In this document: piece after piece, positions 34,222-42,881 of the stretch
Layout: every line of letters starts with the position of its first letter
How positions within the stretch are numbered: position 1 is the stretch's first letter
NCBI RefSeq assembly: GCF_022179465.1
Contig: NZ_BPQV01000013.1
Span: 62,001 to 126,000 of the forward strand
Origin: Methylobacterium organophilum
GTDB taxonomy: Bacteria > Pseudomonadota > Alphaproteobacteria > Rhizobiales > Beijerinckiaceae
Length of the DNA: 64,000 bases
Direction: 5' to 3'
The notes under the pieces: model-generated
The model's database searches: none
Seen by the model: only the letters and a program-made list of their open reading frames with translations
Told to the model about the DNA's origin: nothing
Translations under genes and position numbers: made by a program

Positions 34222-34355
34222 GCGGAAATGCCTCGCGGCCGGGTCTGGTCGGAGCACCGGCGGATCCGATGCGAACAAGGGGCCGCGCCTACACCATCGC
34301 ACCGGCGCCGTGAAGCACCGGGACGCGCGCGCGGGCCCCGCGGGGCCTAACCTTG

Positions 34356-34418
34356 CTGCCGCAGGGCTCGGCCTTTCTGCCGCAGGGCTTGGCCTCCCCG
34401 CCGCGGGCATGGCATGGC
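34356..34418 (+). repeat. 21-base tandem repeat (about three units)
   Basis: CTGCCGCAGGGCTCGGCCTTT at 34356-34376 is followed by a copy with three or four changes at 34377-34397 and by a more degenerate third unit to 34418. It lies upstream of the GT61 start. If translated in that frame it would read LPQG-type heptads. Confidence 0.65.
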
Positions 34419-34457
34419 GGCCCGCTTTCCCCCACCCGCGAAGGAGCGTCGGGACGT

Positions 34458-35516
34458 ATGGCACGGCCGCTCCTGCGCTGCACGACGCTCTGGGGACGGG
34501 CGGATTGGATCGAGGCGCCCCCGGCGCTCGTTCCCGTGCGCGACGCCCTGCTGGTGCCGCCCCGGCCCGAGGGGGCCTGGGGCCTGTTCTCCGGGCCGAC
34601 CCGGATCGGCGATGCCGGGCGCGACCTCGCCCCCGGGGAGCGCCTGCCCGAAGGCACGCCCTCGGCGCTGGGCCGCGCCCTCTATCTCGGGCCGATCGCC
34701 TGGCATTACGGGCATTTCCTGCTCAACACGCTCCCCCGGCTCTGGCCCCTGATCGGCTGGGAGGGGGAAAGGCCGGCGCTGCTCTGCCACCGCCCCGGCC
34801 CGGTCCAGGACGCCCATTGGGCCGGCTTCGGCGCGGCGATCTTCGGCCGCCTCGGCTACGAACTCGACGAGCTGGAGAGCCCCGGGGCGCCCCTGCGGCT
34901 CGCCGAGGTTCTGGTGCCGGCCCCGAGCCTGACCGAGCAGAGCAGCGTGCACGCGGTCTTCGGCGACCTCTGCCGCGCCATCGGCCGGCCCTACTGGGAG
35001 GGGGAACGCCAGGAACGCTTCCTCTATCTCTCGAAGACCCGGCTCGGCGCGGGCATCGCCCGGATCGTCAACGAGGACGCCCTGGAGGCCGAGCTGGCGC
35101 GGCGCGGGGTCGCGATCGCCCATCCGGAGACCCTGCGCTTCCCCGAGCAGGTCCGCCTGCTCTCGGCCCATCCGGTCGTGCTGGGCTCGGCGGGATCCGC
35201 CTTCCACACCACCGCCTTCGCCGCGCCCGGGCGGCGGGTCGTCGGGCTCAACTGGCAGCCCGCGCTCAACGCGAACTTCGCCCTGGTCGACCGGGTGGCG
35301 GGAACGCGCGCCCGCTACTACCACGCCCCCGACACGCGCTACGTGACGCGGGCGGGCTTCGACGTGGCCTGGGAGCTGCCCGACCCGAAGGGCACAGCGG
35401 CCGCCCTGCTGCGCAAGGCCGAGCGGCTCGCCCGGGACGCGCCCGACACGGACGGCCCGCTCGCCGGGCTTAGACAGGTCCTGGCCCGGTCCTTGCGGCC
35501 AATCCGCGGGCGATAA
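34458..35516 (+). CDS. GT61-family glycosyltransferase
   Basis: A 352-residue protein of the GT61 (DUF563) group. The strongest marks are [23 protein letters not shown] at about 75-97 (the family HFL..L.RLW motif), [23 protein letters not shown], and [34 protein letters not shown], where the conserved G..GSA..... lies near the sugar-nucleotide site. Such enzymes add sugars (often xylose-like) to surface glycans. ATG 34458 has AAGGAG about 11 bases upstream, so the longer frame over the tandem repeat is rejected. It diverges from trpA. Confidence 0.82.
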   Translation: MARPLLRCTTLWGRADWIEAPPALVPVRDALLVPPRPEGAWGLFSGPTRIGDAGRDLAPGERLPEGTPSALGRALYLGPIAWHYGHFLLNTLPRLWPLIGWEGERPALLCHRPGPVQDAHWAGFGAAIFGRLGYELDELESPGAPLRLAEVLVPAPSLTEQSSVHAVFGDLCRAIGRPYWEGERQERFLYLSKTRLGAGIARIVNEDALEAELARRGVAIAHPETLRFPEQVRLLSAHPVVLGSAGSAFHTTAFAAPGRRVVGLNWQPALNANFALVDRVAGTRARYYHAPDTRYVTRAGFDVAWELPDPKGTAAALLRKAERLARDAPDTDGPLAGLRQVLARSLRPIRGR

Positions 35517-35786
35517 CCGGCGCCGGGCCCGTCGTCGCAAGTCGTACCCATGTCACGGACCCAACGTAGAGTGGAAGCCGCTGTGTTTTGCGGCGCAAGA
35601 TGAACGGCGCAGTGCAATGTGAAACCACGCCCGACGTCAGTCGAGCGTGACGCCCCACCTTTCTCTTTCGGAGTACCTGCGAAGAGATGCGGTAACGATA
35701 TCCCGAAAGTCCGTACTCTTCCTATGGAACGACTTAGGGCGATTCCTCTTATCGTCACGGCAACAGAGAGGAGAAAGGCGCCGACA

Positions 35787-36467
35787 ATGTCCCTGGCGGA
35801 GGACGGCAGGCCCCTGGCCTTGACTTGGCACTATACCCGGCACGAATTGCTGGCGGACGGCGCCATCCACCTCGTCGGTGTGGCGCTGGGCCTGACCGGC
35901 GCGATCGCCCTGATCGTGACCGCCGCGCTCACCCATCTCGGCTGGACCGAACTCTCCTCGGTGCTGATCTACGCCGCCGCCCTGGTGGCGATGCTGGGGG
36001 CATCGGCCGCCTACAACATGTGGCCGGTCTCTCCGCGCAAATGGATCCTGCGGCGCTACGACCACGCCTTCATCTACCTGATGATCGCCGGCACCTACAC
36101 GCCGCTGGTGGCCCTGGTCGGGTCCGGCCCGGTCGCCTGGAGCCTGCTCGCCCTGATCTGGACGGTGGCCGCCATCGGCATCGCCATCAAGCTGACCATG
36201 CCCGGCCGCTTCGACCGGGTCTCCATCGCCCTCTACCTGATGCTGGGCTGGAGCGGGGTGCTCGCCTACGATTCCATCATCGCCGGCCTGTCCCTTCAGG
36301 CGCTCTGGCTGCTCGGCATCGGCGGCCTGCTCTATTCCTTCGGCGTGGTCTTCCACGTCTGGCGCAGCCTGCCCTTCCAGAACGCGATCTGGCACGGCTT
36401 CGTGCTCCTCGCCACGGCCTGCCACTACGGCACCGTGATGGCGAGCGTGCTCGAGGCCAAGCCCTGA
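35787..36467 (+). CDS. Hemolysin III / TrhA-family membrane protein
   Basis: A 226-residue protein of seven predicted membrane segments in the YqfA/hemolysin III (PAQR-like) family. It starts with the conserved YTRHELLADGAIHLVGVALG, then AAYNMWPVSPRKWILRRYDHAFIYLMIAGTYTPLVAL, which carries the Ser/Asp/His metal-site residues of PAQR proteins, and finishes GVVFHVWRSLPFQNAIWHGFVLLATACHY with the two late His. The ATG at 35787 follows GAGAGGAG. The upstream 270 bases are less GC-rich than elsewhere and probably form the promoter and leader. Confidence 0.9.
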   Translation: MSLAEDGRPLALTWHYTRHELLADGAIHLVGVALGLTGAIALIVTAALTHLGWTELSSVLIYAAALVAMLGASAAYNMWPVSPRKWILRRYDHAFIYLMIAGTYTPLVALVGSGPVAWSLLALIWTVAAIGIAIKLTMPGRFDRVSIALYLMLGWSGVLAYDSIIAGLSLQALWLLGIGGLLYSFGVVFHVWRSLPFQNAIWHGFVLLATACHYGTVMASVLEAKP

Positions 36468-36543
36468 GGCCGGCGCCGCGCCGCCCCCGATCCGCTCACG
36501 GCAGACCGCGGCCGCCTCACGGGGCGGCCGCGTCGTCGCGTCC

Positions 36544-37347
36544 CTAGCGGATGCCGCCGGGCACCTGACGGGTATGGGGGGCGTGGGTCGGGTCCGTGGA
36601 GGGCCGGGGCTCGCCGCTCGAGAACGGCTCCGCCTCGTCGTCGTCCTCGGGGGTCGGGACCGGGACGGAATGCGTGCTGGAGCCGGGCGGAGCGGCAGGG
36701 GTCGCCGCCGGAGGGACGGCGGCAGCCGCGGCGGGGAGCGTCGCGGAAGGGGGCGCCGGGACCGGGTTGGCCGAAGGCGCGCCCGTCGCCTGCCAGCCCT
36801 GGCTCCGCCAGTCGCTCGCCCGCTCGTCGAGATCGATCGAGCCGCCGCGCTCTAGGATGTGCAGGACCCGGTCCGCCAGATCCTCCTCGGCCCGCACCGT
36901 CACCAGGGTGCCGCCCCGGCGCACGCCCTCGGCATAGGCCTCCGCATCCGCCTCGCTCAAACCCGCGCCGGTGAGGGCGCCGAGCAGGCCGCCGGTGGCG
37001 GCGCCGAATCCGGCCCCCGCCACCGTGGCGACGAGCCAGCCCGCGGCCACGACCGGGCCGATCCCGGGGATGGCGAGGAGGCCGAGGCCGGCGAGCAGCC
37101 CCGCCCCGCCGCCGATCACCGTGCCGACCGCCGCGCCGGTCCCGGCGCCGTCGGCGGCGTCGTGCCCCGCCACGGTCGTCGGCCGGCCGGGCGGCTGGGG
37201 CGGGACGCGGCCGGAATGCCGGTCGTCGGGGTTGCTCGCCACGATGCTGATAGCGGCATGCGGCACTCCCTCCGCCTCGACCGCGTCGATGGCGCGGGCC
37301 GCCTCCTCGTAATCGTCGAAGAGGGCCGTGATCGTCCTGGCCGCCAT
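36544..37347 (-). CDS. YflT-like general stress protein with glycine-zipper helix
   Basis: A 267-residue protein. Residues 1-40 (ARTITALFDDYEEAARAIDAVEAEGVPHAAISIVA) match the N-terminal YflT/general stress protein 17M domain, which has a ferredoxin-like fold. A glycine-rich hydrophobic middle part (GTGAAVGTVIGGGAGLLAGLGLLAIPGIGPVVAAGWLVA) resembles glycine zippers. AYAEGVRRGGTLVTVRAEEDLADRVLHILERGGSIDLDER repeats the fold. The last 90 residues are Pro/Ala-rich. Proteins of this form are common stress-induced proteins in Rhizobiales. A possible EcfG-type promoter lies upstream. Confidence 0.78.
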   Translation of the reverse strand: MAARTITALFDDYEEAARAIDAVEAEGVPHAAISIVASNPDDRHSGRVPPQPPGRPTTVAGHDAADGAGTGAAVGTVIGGGAGLLAGLGLLAIPGIGPVVAAGWLVATVAGAGFGAATGGLLGALTGAGLSEADAEAYAEGVRRGGTLVTVRAEEDLADRVLHILERGGSIDLDERASDWRSQGWQATGAPSANPVPAPPSATLPAAAAAVPPAATPAAPPGSSTHSVPVPTPEDDDEAEPFSSGEPRPSTDPTHAPHTRQVPGGIR

Positions 37348-37385
37348 GATGTCCTCCTTCGGGGCCTTCCGACCCCTGTCCGATC

Positions 37386-37410
37386 AAGCGGGTCGGCTCC
37401 GGCTGGTTCC
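37386..37410 (-). promoter_or_regulatory. Candidate EcfG (general stress) promoter
   Basis: On the minus strand GGAAC is followed after 16 bases by GCTT, 39 bases upstream of the stress-protein ATG. The alphaproteobacterial EcfG consensus is GGAAC, 16 or 17 bases, CGTT, so the -10 part differs at two positions. The call is strengthened only by the nature of the gene. Confidence 0.32.
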
Positions 37411-37456
37411 CGGGCGGGGGCGGCGCGCACCGCGTTAACCTTCTGCTAACCGTGTG

Positions 37457-37475
37457 CCCGGCAATTCTTGCCGGG
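37457..37475 (+). promoter_or_regulatory. Leader hairpin before flhA
   Basis: CCCGGCAA and TTGCCGGG form a perfect eight-pair stem with a TTC loop, 38 bases before the chosen flhA start. There is no T-run after it on either strand. It might affect translation or mRNA stability. Confidence 0.45.
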
Positions 37476-37512
37476 TTGCCGCGCCCTTCCCGCGGCCGGG
37501 ATGCGGACGAGC

Positions 37513-39657
37513 ATGAGCGAGACGGCAGGCGCGGTGACCACCGGCCGGCCCGGATTCCCGGGCCTCGGCGGCCTCGCGCTGCCGGACCGCGCGAGCCTCC
37601 AGGCCCTCGCGAAGCGCTCCGACCTGTTCCTCGCCACGGCGGTGCTGGGCATCCTCACGGTGCTCATCTTCCCGCTGCCGGCGGTGCTGCTCGACCTGCT
37701 GCTCGCGGTGTCGATCATCATGTCCGTGCTGATCATGATGACCGGGCTGTTCATCGACAACCCGCTGGAATTCACCGTCTTTCCGACGCTGCTGCTCATC
37801 GCGACGATGCTGCGGCTGGCGCTCAACCTCGCCTCGACCCGCCTGATCCTCGGCCATGGCCACGAGGGCACGGCGGCGGCCGGCCACGTCATCGAAGCCT
37901 TCGGGCATTTCGTGATGGGCGGCAATTTCGTGATCGGGATCATCGTCTTCGCGATCCTGATCATCGTGAACTTCGTGGTCATCACCAAGGGCTCGGGCCG
38001 CATCGCCGAGGTGGCGGCCCGCTTCACCCTCGACGCCATGCCCGGCAAGCAGATGGCGATCGACGCCGACCTCTCGGCGGGGCTCATCGACGAGAAGGTC
38101 GCCAAGGCCCGGCGCGCCGCCCTGGAGGAGGAATCCTCCTTCTTCGGCGCCATGGACGGCGCCTCGAAATTCGTGCGCGGGGACGCCATCGCCGCCCTGC
38201 TCATCACCGCGATCAACGTGATCGGCGGCATCATCATCGGCGTGGCCCAGCAGGGCCTCGGCTTCGGCGAGGCCGCCAAGACCTACACCCTGCTCACCAT
38301 CGGCGACGGCCTCGCCAGCCAGGTGCCCGCCCTGATCGTCTCGACCGCGGCGGGCATCCTCGTCTCCAAGGCCGGCGTGAAGGGCGCCGCCGACAAGGCC
38401 CTGGGCAAGCAGATCGCCAACTACCCGAAGGCCCTCGGCATGTCGGCGGGGGTGATGCTGCTCATCGCCCTCCTGCCCGGCATGCCGATGCTGCCCTTCC
38501 TGGCGCTCGGCGGCGGGGCGGGCTACGCCGCCTGGAAGATCGCCAAGGTGAACCGGGAGCGCGCGGCGGCCGAGAACGCCGTGGCCACCCCCACCGCCGC
38601 CTCCGCCGCGACCGCGGCCGGCGAGGAGACGGTGACAGACCTGCTCAAGCTCGACGACCTCAAGCTCGAGATGGGCTACGCCCTCCTGCCCCTCGTCAGC
38701 GGCGAGGGCGGCGACCGGCTCACCGACCAGATCAAGGCCCTGCGCCGCCAGCTCGCCGCCGAGCTCGGCTTCGTGATGCCCTCCGTGCGCATCCTCGACA
38801 ATGTGGGCATCGACGCCAACGGCTACGTGATCCGCGTGAAGGAGATCGAGGCGGGCAACGGCCAGATCTTCCCCGGCCAGTTCATGGCCATGGACCCGAT
38901 GGGCGGCCAGGTGCAGCTGCCCGGCCAGCACATGCTGGAGCCGACCTTCGGCCTGCCCGCGACCTGGATCGACGCCAGCCTGCGCGACCAGGCCCAGCTC
39001 AAGGGCTACACCGTGGTCGACGCGGCCACCGTGGTCTCGACCCACCTCACCGAGGTGATCAAGGCGCATGTCTCCGAGCTCCTGAACCATGTCGAGGTGC
39101 AGAAGCTGCTCAAGGAGCTGCCCAAGGAGCACATGGATCTCTTCAAGGAGATCGTGCCGAGCCAGATCGCGACCACGGGCATCCAGCGCGTGCTGCAGCT
39201 GCTGCTGGCCGAGCGCGTCTCGATCCGCGACCTCGGCACCATCGTCGAGGGCATCGCGGAGGTGGCGGGGCAGGTGAAGAACCCGCGCGACATCGTCGAG
39301 CATGTCCGCGCGCGCCTCGGCCGCCAGATCTGCGCGCAGTATCAGGGGCCGGACGGGACGCTGCCGATCATCACCCTGTCGCCGGCCTGGGAGCAGGCCT
39401 TCATCGAGTCGATCGTGGGCGAGCGCGACGAGCGCTACCTGGCGATGCAGCCCTCGCGCCTGTCGGAATTCGTGAACGCCGTGCGCGACCGCTTCGAGGC
39501 CGCGGCCCGGCGCGGCGAGATGCCGGTGCTCGTGACCTCCGCCCAGGCCCGGCCCTTCGTGCGCTCGATCATCGAGCGCTTCCGCCGGGAGACGGCGGTG
39601 ATGAGCCAGGCGGAGATCCACCCGCGGGCACGGCTGCGCACGGTGGGGTCGCTGTAG
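37513..39657 (+). CDS. flhA: Flagellar biosynthesis protein FlhA
   Basis: A 714-residue inner-membrane component of the flagellar type III export gate. The first half holds eight membrane segments (DLFLATAVLGILTVLIFPLPAVLLDLLLAVSIIMSVLIMM) and the FHIPEP-type loop (RIAEVAARFTLDAMPGKQMAIDADLSAGLID). The second half is the cytoplasmic domain that docks chaperone-substrate complexes (DLLKLDDLKLEMGYALLPLV ... QLLLAERVSIRDLGTIVEGI). Start ATG 37513 or 37501 (MRTSMSET) cannot be separated by eye. No other flagellar gene is in the window, so it is isolated. It is convergent with the DUF3597 gene. Confidence 0.95.
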   Translation: MSETAGAVTTGRPGFPGLGGLALPDRASLQALAKRSDLFLATAVLGILTVLIFPLPAVLLDLLLAVSIIMSVLIMMTGLFIDNPLEFTVFPTLLLIATMLRLALNLASTRLILGHGHEGTAAAGHVIEAFGHFVMGGNFVIGIIVFAILIIVNFVVITKGSGRIAEVAARFTLDAMPGKQMAIDADLSAGLIDEKVAKARRAALEEESSFFGAMDGASKFVRGDAIAALLITAINVIGGIIIGVAQQGLGFGEAAKTYTLLTIGDGLASQVPALIVSTAAGILVSKAGVKGAADKALGKQIANYPKALGMSAGVMLLIALLPGMPMLPFLALGGGAGYAAWKIAKVNRERAAAENAVATPTAASAATAAGEETVTDLLKLDDLKLEMGYALLPLVSGEGGDRLTDQIKALRRQLAAELGFVMPSVRILDNVGIDANGYVIRVKEIEAGNGQIFPGQFMAMDPMGGQVQLPGQHMLEPTFGLPATWIDASLRDQAQLKGYTVVDAATVVSTHLTEVIKAHVSELLNHVEVQKLLKELPKEHMDLFKEIVPSQIATTGIQRVLQLLLAERVSIRDLGTIVEGIAEVAGQVKNPRDIVEHVRARLGRQICAQYQGPDGTLPIITLSPAWEQAFIESIVGERDERYLAMQPSRLSEFVNAVRDRFEAAARRGEMPVLVTSAQARPFVRSIIERFRRETAVMSQAEIHPRARLRTVGSL

Positions 39658-39660
39658 GGG

Positions 39661-39690
39661 AAAAGCCCTCTCCCGCAGAGGGGAGAGGGC
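39661..39690 (-). terminator. Terminator hairpin between DUF3597 and flhA
   Basis: GCCCTCTCCC at 39665-39674 pairs with GGGAGAGGGC at 39681-39690. Read on the minus strand it is followed by TTTT, so it should end the DUF3597 transcript; from the flhA side there is a hairpin but no T-run. Confidence 0.75.
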
Positions 39691-39701
39691 GGATGCGGCG
39701 C

Positions 39702-40124
39702 TCAGTCCTTCAGGTCGGCCGGCACCTTGCCGCCGTTCTCCTCGAGCTTCCTGATGACCTGCTTGTGCAGCCAGATGTTCATCGTGGCCGAGTCGTTCTT
39801 GTCGCCGGTGTAGTGCAGCTCGTCGGCGAGCTGCTTGCGGGCGGCGAGGCTCGAATCGAGATCGATCAGCTTCATCAGGTCGACGATCGAGTGGCGCCAG
39901 TCGAGCTTCTGCGGGTTCTTGGCGGCGAGGCCGTCGAGCACCTCCGCCACGTCGACGGTGCCGCCGCTGCCGGCCGTGCCGCCGCTCGTGGGCGTGGCGG
40001 GCGCGTCGCCGCCCGCGCCGGGCTTGGCCTCCGCCTGCGAGGGCGCAGGACCTTCCTTGGCCTGGGCTTCGCCGCCGCCGAACGGATGGAGGATCTTGCT
40101 GACGATGCTGCCGAGGAGGCTCAT
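39702..40124 (-). CDS. DUF3597 domain protein
   Basis: A 140-residue protein. The N-terminus MSLLGSIVSKILHPFG is amphipathic, followed by an Ala/Pro/Gly linker, and the DUF3597 domain covers about 55-140 (VDVAEVLDGLAAKNPQKLDWRHSIVDLMKLIDLDSSLAARKQLADELHY, then MNIWLHKQVIRKLEENGGKVP). The domain is found mainly in alpha- and betaproteobacteria, and its similarity to LysM-associated small proteins suggests a cell-envelope or stress role, but no activity is known. Single leftward gene. Confidence 0.9.
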   Translation of the reverse strand: MSLLGSIVSKILHPFGGGEAQAKEGPAPSQAEAKPGAGGDAPATPTSGGTAGSGGTVDVAEVLDGLAAKNPQKLDWRHSIVDLMKLIDLDSSLAARKQLADELHYTGDKNDSATMNIWLHKQVIRKLEENGGKVPADLKD

Positions 40125-40314
40125 GGCATATATCCCTTGTCCGGGCCGCGCGGGTCGCGCAGCGCCAGCGTAACGAAGCGGGGCCGGTCCGCGTTCCTGA
40201 CCCGCCGATCGGGGCCGAGACTGGGGACGGCGAGGTTCCGCCGATCACGCCGCTTTGATCTTGCGCGCGTCCATGCGTAAGGGGAGCCGTTCCCGCGATA
40301 CCGGACCCTGCCCC

Positions 40315-41316
40315 ATGCGTCTCCTGCTCGCCGCGCTGGCGGCCCTGGCCTTCCTCGTGCCCGCCCAGGCCCAACAGGTGCCCGTGCGCATCGGCGTGAT
40401 CCCCGTCATCGGCGCCGCGCCGATTTTCGTCGCCCGCGGCGAGGGCTGGCTGAAGGAAGCGGGGCTGGAGCCGAGCTTCACCACCTTCGAATCCGGCCCG
40501 AACATGATCCAGGCGCTGGCCTCGGGCACGATCGACGTCTACGTCGCCGGCATCGCCCCCCTGGCCGTCGCCCGCACCAAGGGCATCGACGTGCGCGTGG
40601 TGGCCGCCACCGCGGTCGAGGAGATGGTCTTCGTCGCCGGCCCGAAGCTCGCCCCCTATTTCGCGAGCGCGCCGAGCAAGGCGGAGGCGTTCAAGCAGTA
40701 CCGGGCGAAGGAGGGCAAGCCGGCCCGCCTCGCCACCCAGCCCCCCGGCTCGGTGCCCAACACCACCCTGCAGCACTGGCTCTGGCAGGTGGCGAAGGCC
40801 GACAAGGCCGATGTCGAGATCGTGCCGATGGGCATCGACGCCACGCAGCAGGCCCTGCTCGCCGGCGCCGTCGACGGCGCCTCGATCCGCGAGCCGGCGC
40901 TCACCATCGTCCAGGGCCGCAACCCGGCGATCAAGCTGATCGCCAATGGCGGCGAGATGTTCCCCGATCAGCCCGGCACCGTGGTCGCCGTCTACGGCAA
41001 GTTCGCCGACAAGAACCCGGCCGCCGTGGAGGGCCTGGTGAAGGCGCTCGTAAAGGCGGTCGACCTCCTCAAGACGGACCCGGCCAAGGCCGCCCCCTCG
41101 GTCGAGGCGGCGCTGGGCAAGGGCATCACCGACGTCGCCACGATCCAGAAGGCGCTGACCTCGCCGGCCGCCAAGTTCACCGCCGACCCGCGGGTGATCT
41201 TGGAGGCGACGAAGCAGATGCAGGCCTTCCAGGTCACCATCGGCACCCTCGACAAGGAGGTGCCGATCGACGGCCTGTTCGTGCCGAGCTTCTACGAGAA
41301 GGCCGCCAAGCCGTAA
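40315..41316 (+). CDS. ABC importer substrate-binding protein (NMT1/SsuA-like)
   Basis: A 333-residue periplasmic protein with a signal peptide (RLLLAALAALAFLVPAQA). The mature start VPVRIGVIPVIGAAPIFVARGEGWLKEAGLEPSFTTFESGPNMIQALASGTIDV is the usual fold of NMT1/THI5, SsuA and TauA proteins. ATG 40315 begins the signal peptide. It is followed after ten bases by a permease and then an ATPase, forming one importer. The ligand could be a sulfonate, a pyrimidine precursor or a purine breakdown product; the ureidoglycolate-lyase gene downstream favours a ureide but does not prove it. Confidence 0.88.
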   Translation: MRLLLAALAALAFLVPAQAQQVPVRIGVIPVIGAAPIFVARGEGWLKEAGLEPSFTTFESGPNMIQALASGTIDVYVAGIAPLAVARTKGIDVRVVAATAVEEMVFVAGPKLAPYFASAPSKAEAFKQYRAKEGKPARLATQPPGSVPNTTLQHWLWQVAKADKADVEIVPMGIDATQQALLAGAVDGASIREPALTIVQGRNPAIKLIANGGEMFPDQPGTVVAVYGKFADKNPAAVEGLVKALVKAVDLLKTDPAKAAPSVEAALGKGITDVATIQKALTSPAAKFTADPRVILEATKQMQAFQVTIGTLDKEVPIDGLFVPSFYEKAAKP

Positions 41317-41326
41317 CCCCGACGCC

Positions 41327-42079
41327 ATGACCTTCCTGCGCTCGACCGGGCTCGCGGCGGCGGGGCTCCTCGCCTTCCTCGGCCTGTGGGAGGCCGCCCC
41401 GCGGCTCGACCTCGTCAACCCGGCCTTCCTGCCGCCGCCCTCGACCCTGCCCGCCGCCTTCCTCAAGGAGATCGCGGGCGGCGCCTGGCCGACGGCGGTC
41501 GTCGAGAGCCTGAGCCACTACGTGGTCGGGCTGGGGCTCGGCGCGGGCATGGGCATCGCGCTCGGCACCCTGAGCGGCATGTTCCGCCCCTTCGAGAGCG
41601 TCACCGCCTGGATCGTGCGGCTGCTGCGGCCGATCCCGGGCCTCGCCTGGGTGCCCTTCGCGATCATCTGGTTCGGCGTGCAGCCGGCGGCCGCGGTGTT
41701 CATCATCGCCATCGGCGTGTTCTGGATCGTGTTCTTCGCCACCCAGGGGGCGGTGCGCGGGGTCGACCGCGACCTGCTCGAGGTGGCCGAGGCCTTCGGC
41801 TTCCGCTCCGCCTGGGCGCGCCTGACCAAGATCCTGCTGCCGGCGGCGACGCCGGGCATCCTGGTCGGCCTGCGCACGGCCCTGGGCCAGGCCTGGATGG
41901 CGGTGGTCGCCGCCGAGATCTTCGGCGTGCCGGGCATCGGCGCGCGGATGATGCAGGCCTCCTCGCTCCTCTCCACCGACATCGTGGTGGTCTACATGCT
42001 GACCATGGCCGCCCTCTACGGCCTGTTCGACACCGGCTTCGTCGCCCTCCAGAACTTCCTGCTGCGGTGGCGCGCGTGA
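41327..42079 (+). CDS. ABC importer permease (SsuC/TauC-like)
   Basis: A 250-residue inner-membrane permease with about six segments. The EAA loop that contacts the ATPase is visible as EVAEAFGFRSAWARLTKILLPAATPGILVGLRTALGQAWM. Other marks are LLRPIPGLAWVPFAIIWFG and YMLTMAALYGLFDTGF. It starts ten bases after the binding-protein stop, and its TGA overlaps the GTG of the ATPase gene (GTGA), so the three are translated as one operon. Confidence 0.92.
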   Translation: MTFLRSTGLAAAGLLAFLGLWEAAPRLDLVNPAFLPPPSTLPAAFLKEIAGGAWPTAVVESLSHYVVGLGLGAGMGIALGTLSGMFRPFESVTAWIVRLLRPIPGLAWVPFAIIWFGVQPAAAVFIIAIGVFWIVFFATQGAVRGVDRDLLEVAEAFGFRSAWARLTKILLPAATPGILVGLRTALGQAWMAVVAAEIFGVPGIGARMMQASSLLSTDIVVVYMLTMAALYGLFDTGFVALQNFLLRWRA

Positions 42080-42834
42080 GCCGGCCGATCATCGACATCC
42101 GCGGCCTCAGCCTCGCCTACGCGCGCGACGGCCGGCGCAACGTGATCCTGTCGGAGCTCGACCTCGCGATCCCGCGGGGCCAGTTCCTAGTGATCGTCGG
42201 CGAATCCGGGGTGGGCAAGTCGACCCTGCTGCGGGTGCTGATCGGGCTCGCCAAGCCGAGCGGGGGCGGCGTGACGATCGACGCGGATCCCAAGGTCCGC
42301 ACGCCCATGGCCCTGGTCTTCCAGGATGCGCGGATGCTGCCCTGGCGGCGGGTGATCGCCAACGTCGCCTTCGGCCTGGAGAACAGCGGCCTGTCGAAGG
42401 CGGAGCGCTACGCCAGGGCCGAGGCGATGCTGAAGCTCGTCGGCCTCGCCGACCTCGCCCAGCGCTGGCCGCACCAGCTCTCCGGCGGCCAGCGCCAGCG
42501 CGTCGCCATCGCCCGGGCCCTCGCCGTCGATCCGGACGTGCTCCTGATGGACGAGCCCTTCTCGGCCCTCGACAGCTTCACCCGCGAGGGGCTGCAGGAC
42601 GAGTTGCAGCGGATCAAGGCGCAGACCGGCAAGACCGTGCTGTTCGTGACCCACGACATCGACGAGGCGGTCTATCTCGCCGACCGTGTGGTAGTGCTGG
42701 CCGGCAGCCCCGGCCGCATCGCCGCCGACGTCACCCTGGACCAGCCGCGCCCGCGCCGGCGGCGCGATGCGGGCCTGATCGAGGCGGCGCGCCATCTGCG
42801 CGCCGAGCTGTCGCGGCGCTCGTCGGATCTCTGA
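42076..42834 (+). CDS. ABC importer ATP-binding protein (SsuB/TauB-like)
   Basis: A 252-residue nucleotide-binding subunit. Walker A is GESGVGKST at about 42-50, the Q-loop VFQDARMLPWRR, signature LSGGQRQRVAIARAL near 135, Walker B LLMDEPFSALD and the switch His in FVTHDIDEAVYLADRVVVL. The gene starts at GTG within the permease stop; a second GTG three codons earlier is possible. It completes the importer begun at 40315. Confidence 0.93.
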   Translation: MSRPIIDIRGLSLAYARDGRRNVILSELDLAIPRGQFLVIVGESGVGKSTLLRVLIGLAKPSGGGVTIDADPKVRTPMALVFQDARMLPWRRVIANVAFGLENSGLSKAERYARAEAMLKLVGLADLAQRWPHQLSGGQRQRVAIARALAVDPDVLLMDEPFSALDSFTREGLQDELQRIKAQTGKTVLFVTHDIDEAVYLADRVVVLAGSPGRIAADVTLDQPRPRRRRDAGLIEAARHLRAELSRRSSDL

Positions 42835-42881
42835 ACCGGGACGGATCCCGCGCGGGCCGTCCCCTGGCATGGAGCAGCCCC

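Noticed and set aside
35700-35760. GGAAC followed by CGTC as an EcfG promoter before the hemolysin III gene
   Set aside because: The spacing is about 22 bases instead of 16 or 17.
37435-41466. A minus-strand open frame of over 1300 codons antisense to flhA and the ABC genes
   Set aside because: It lies opposite clear genes, has His/Arg/Glu/Gly-rich low-complexity translation typical of antisense in high-GC DNA and no family feature.
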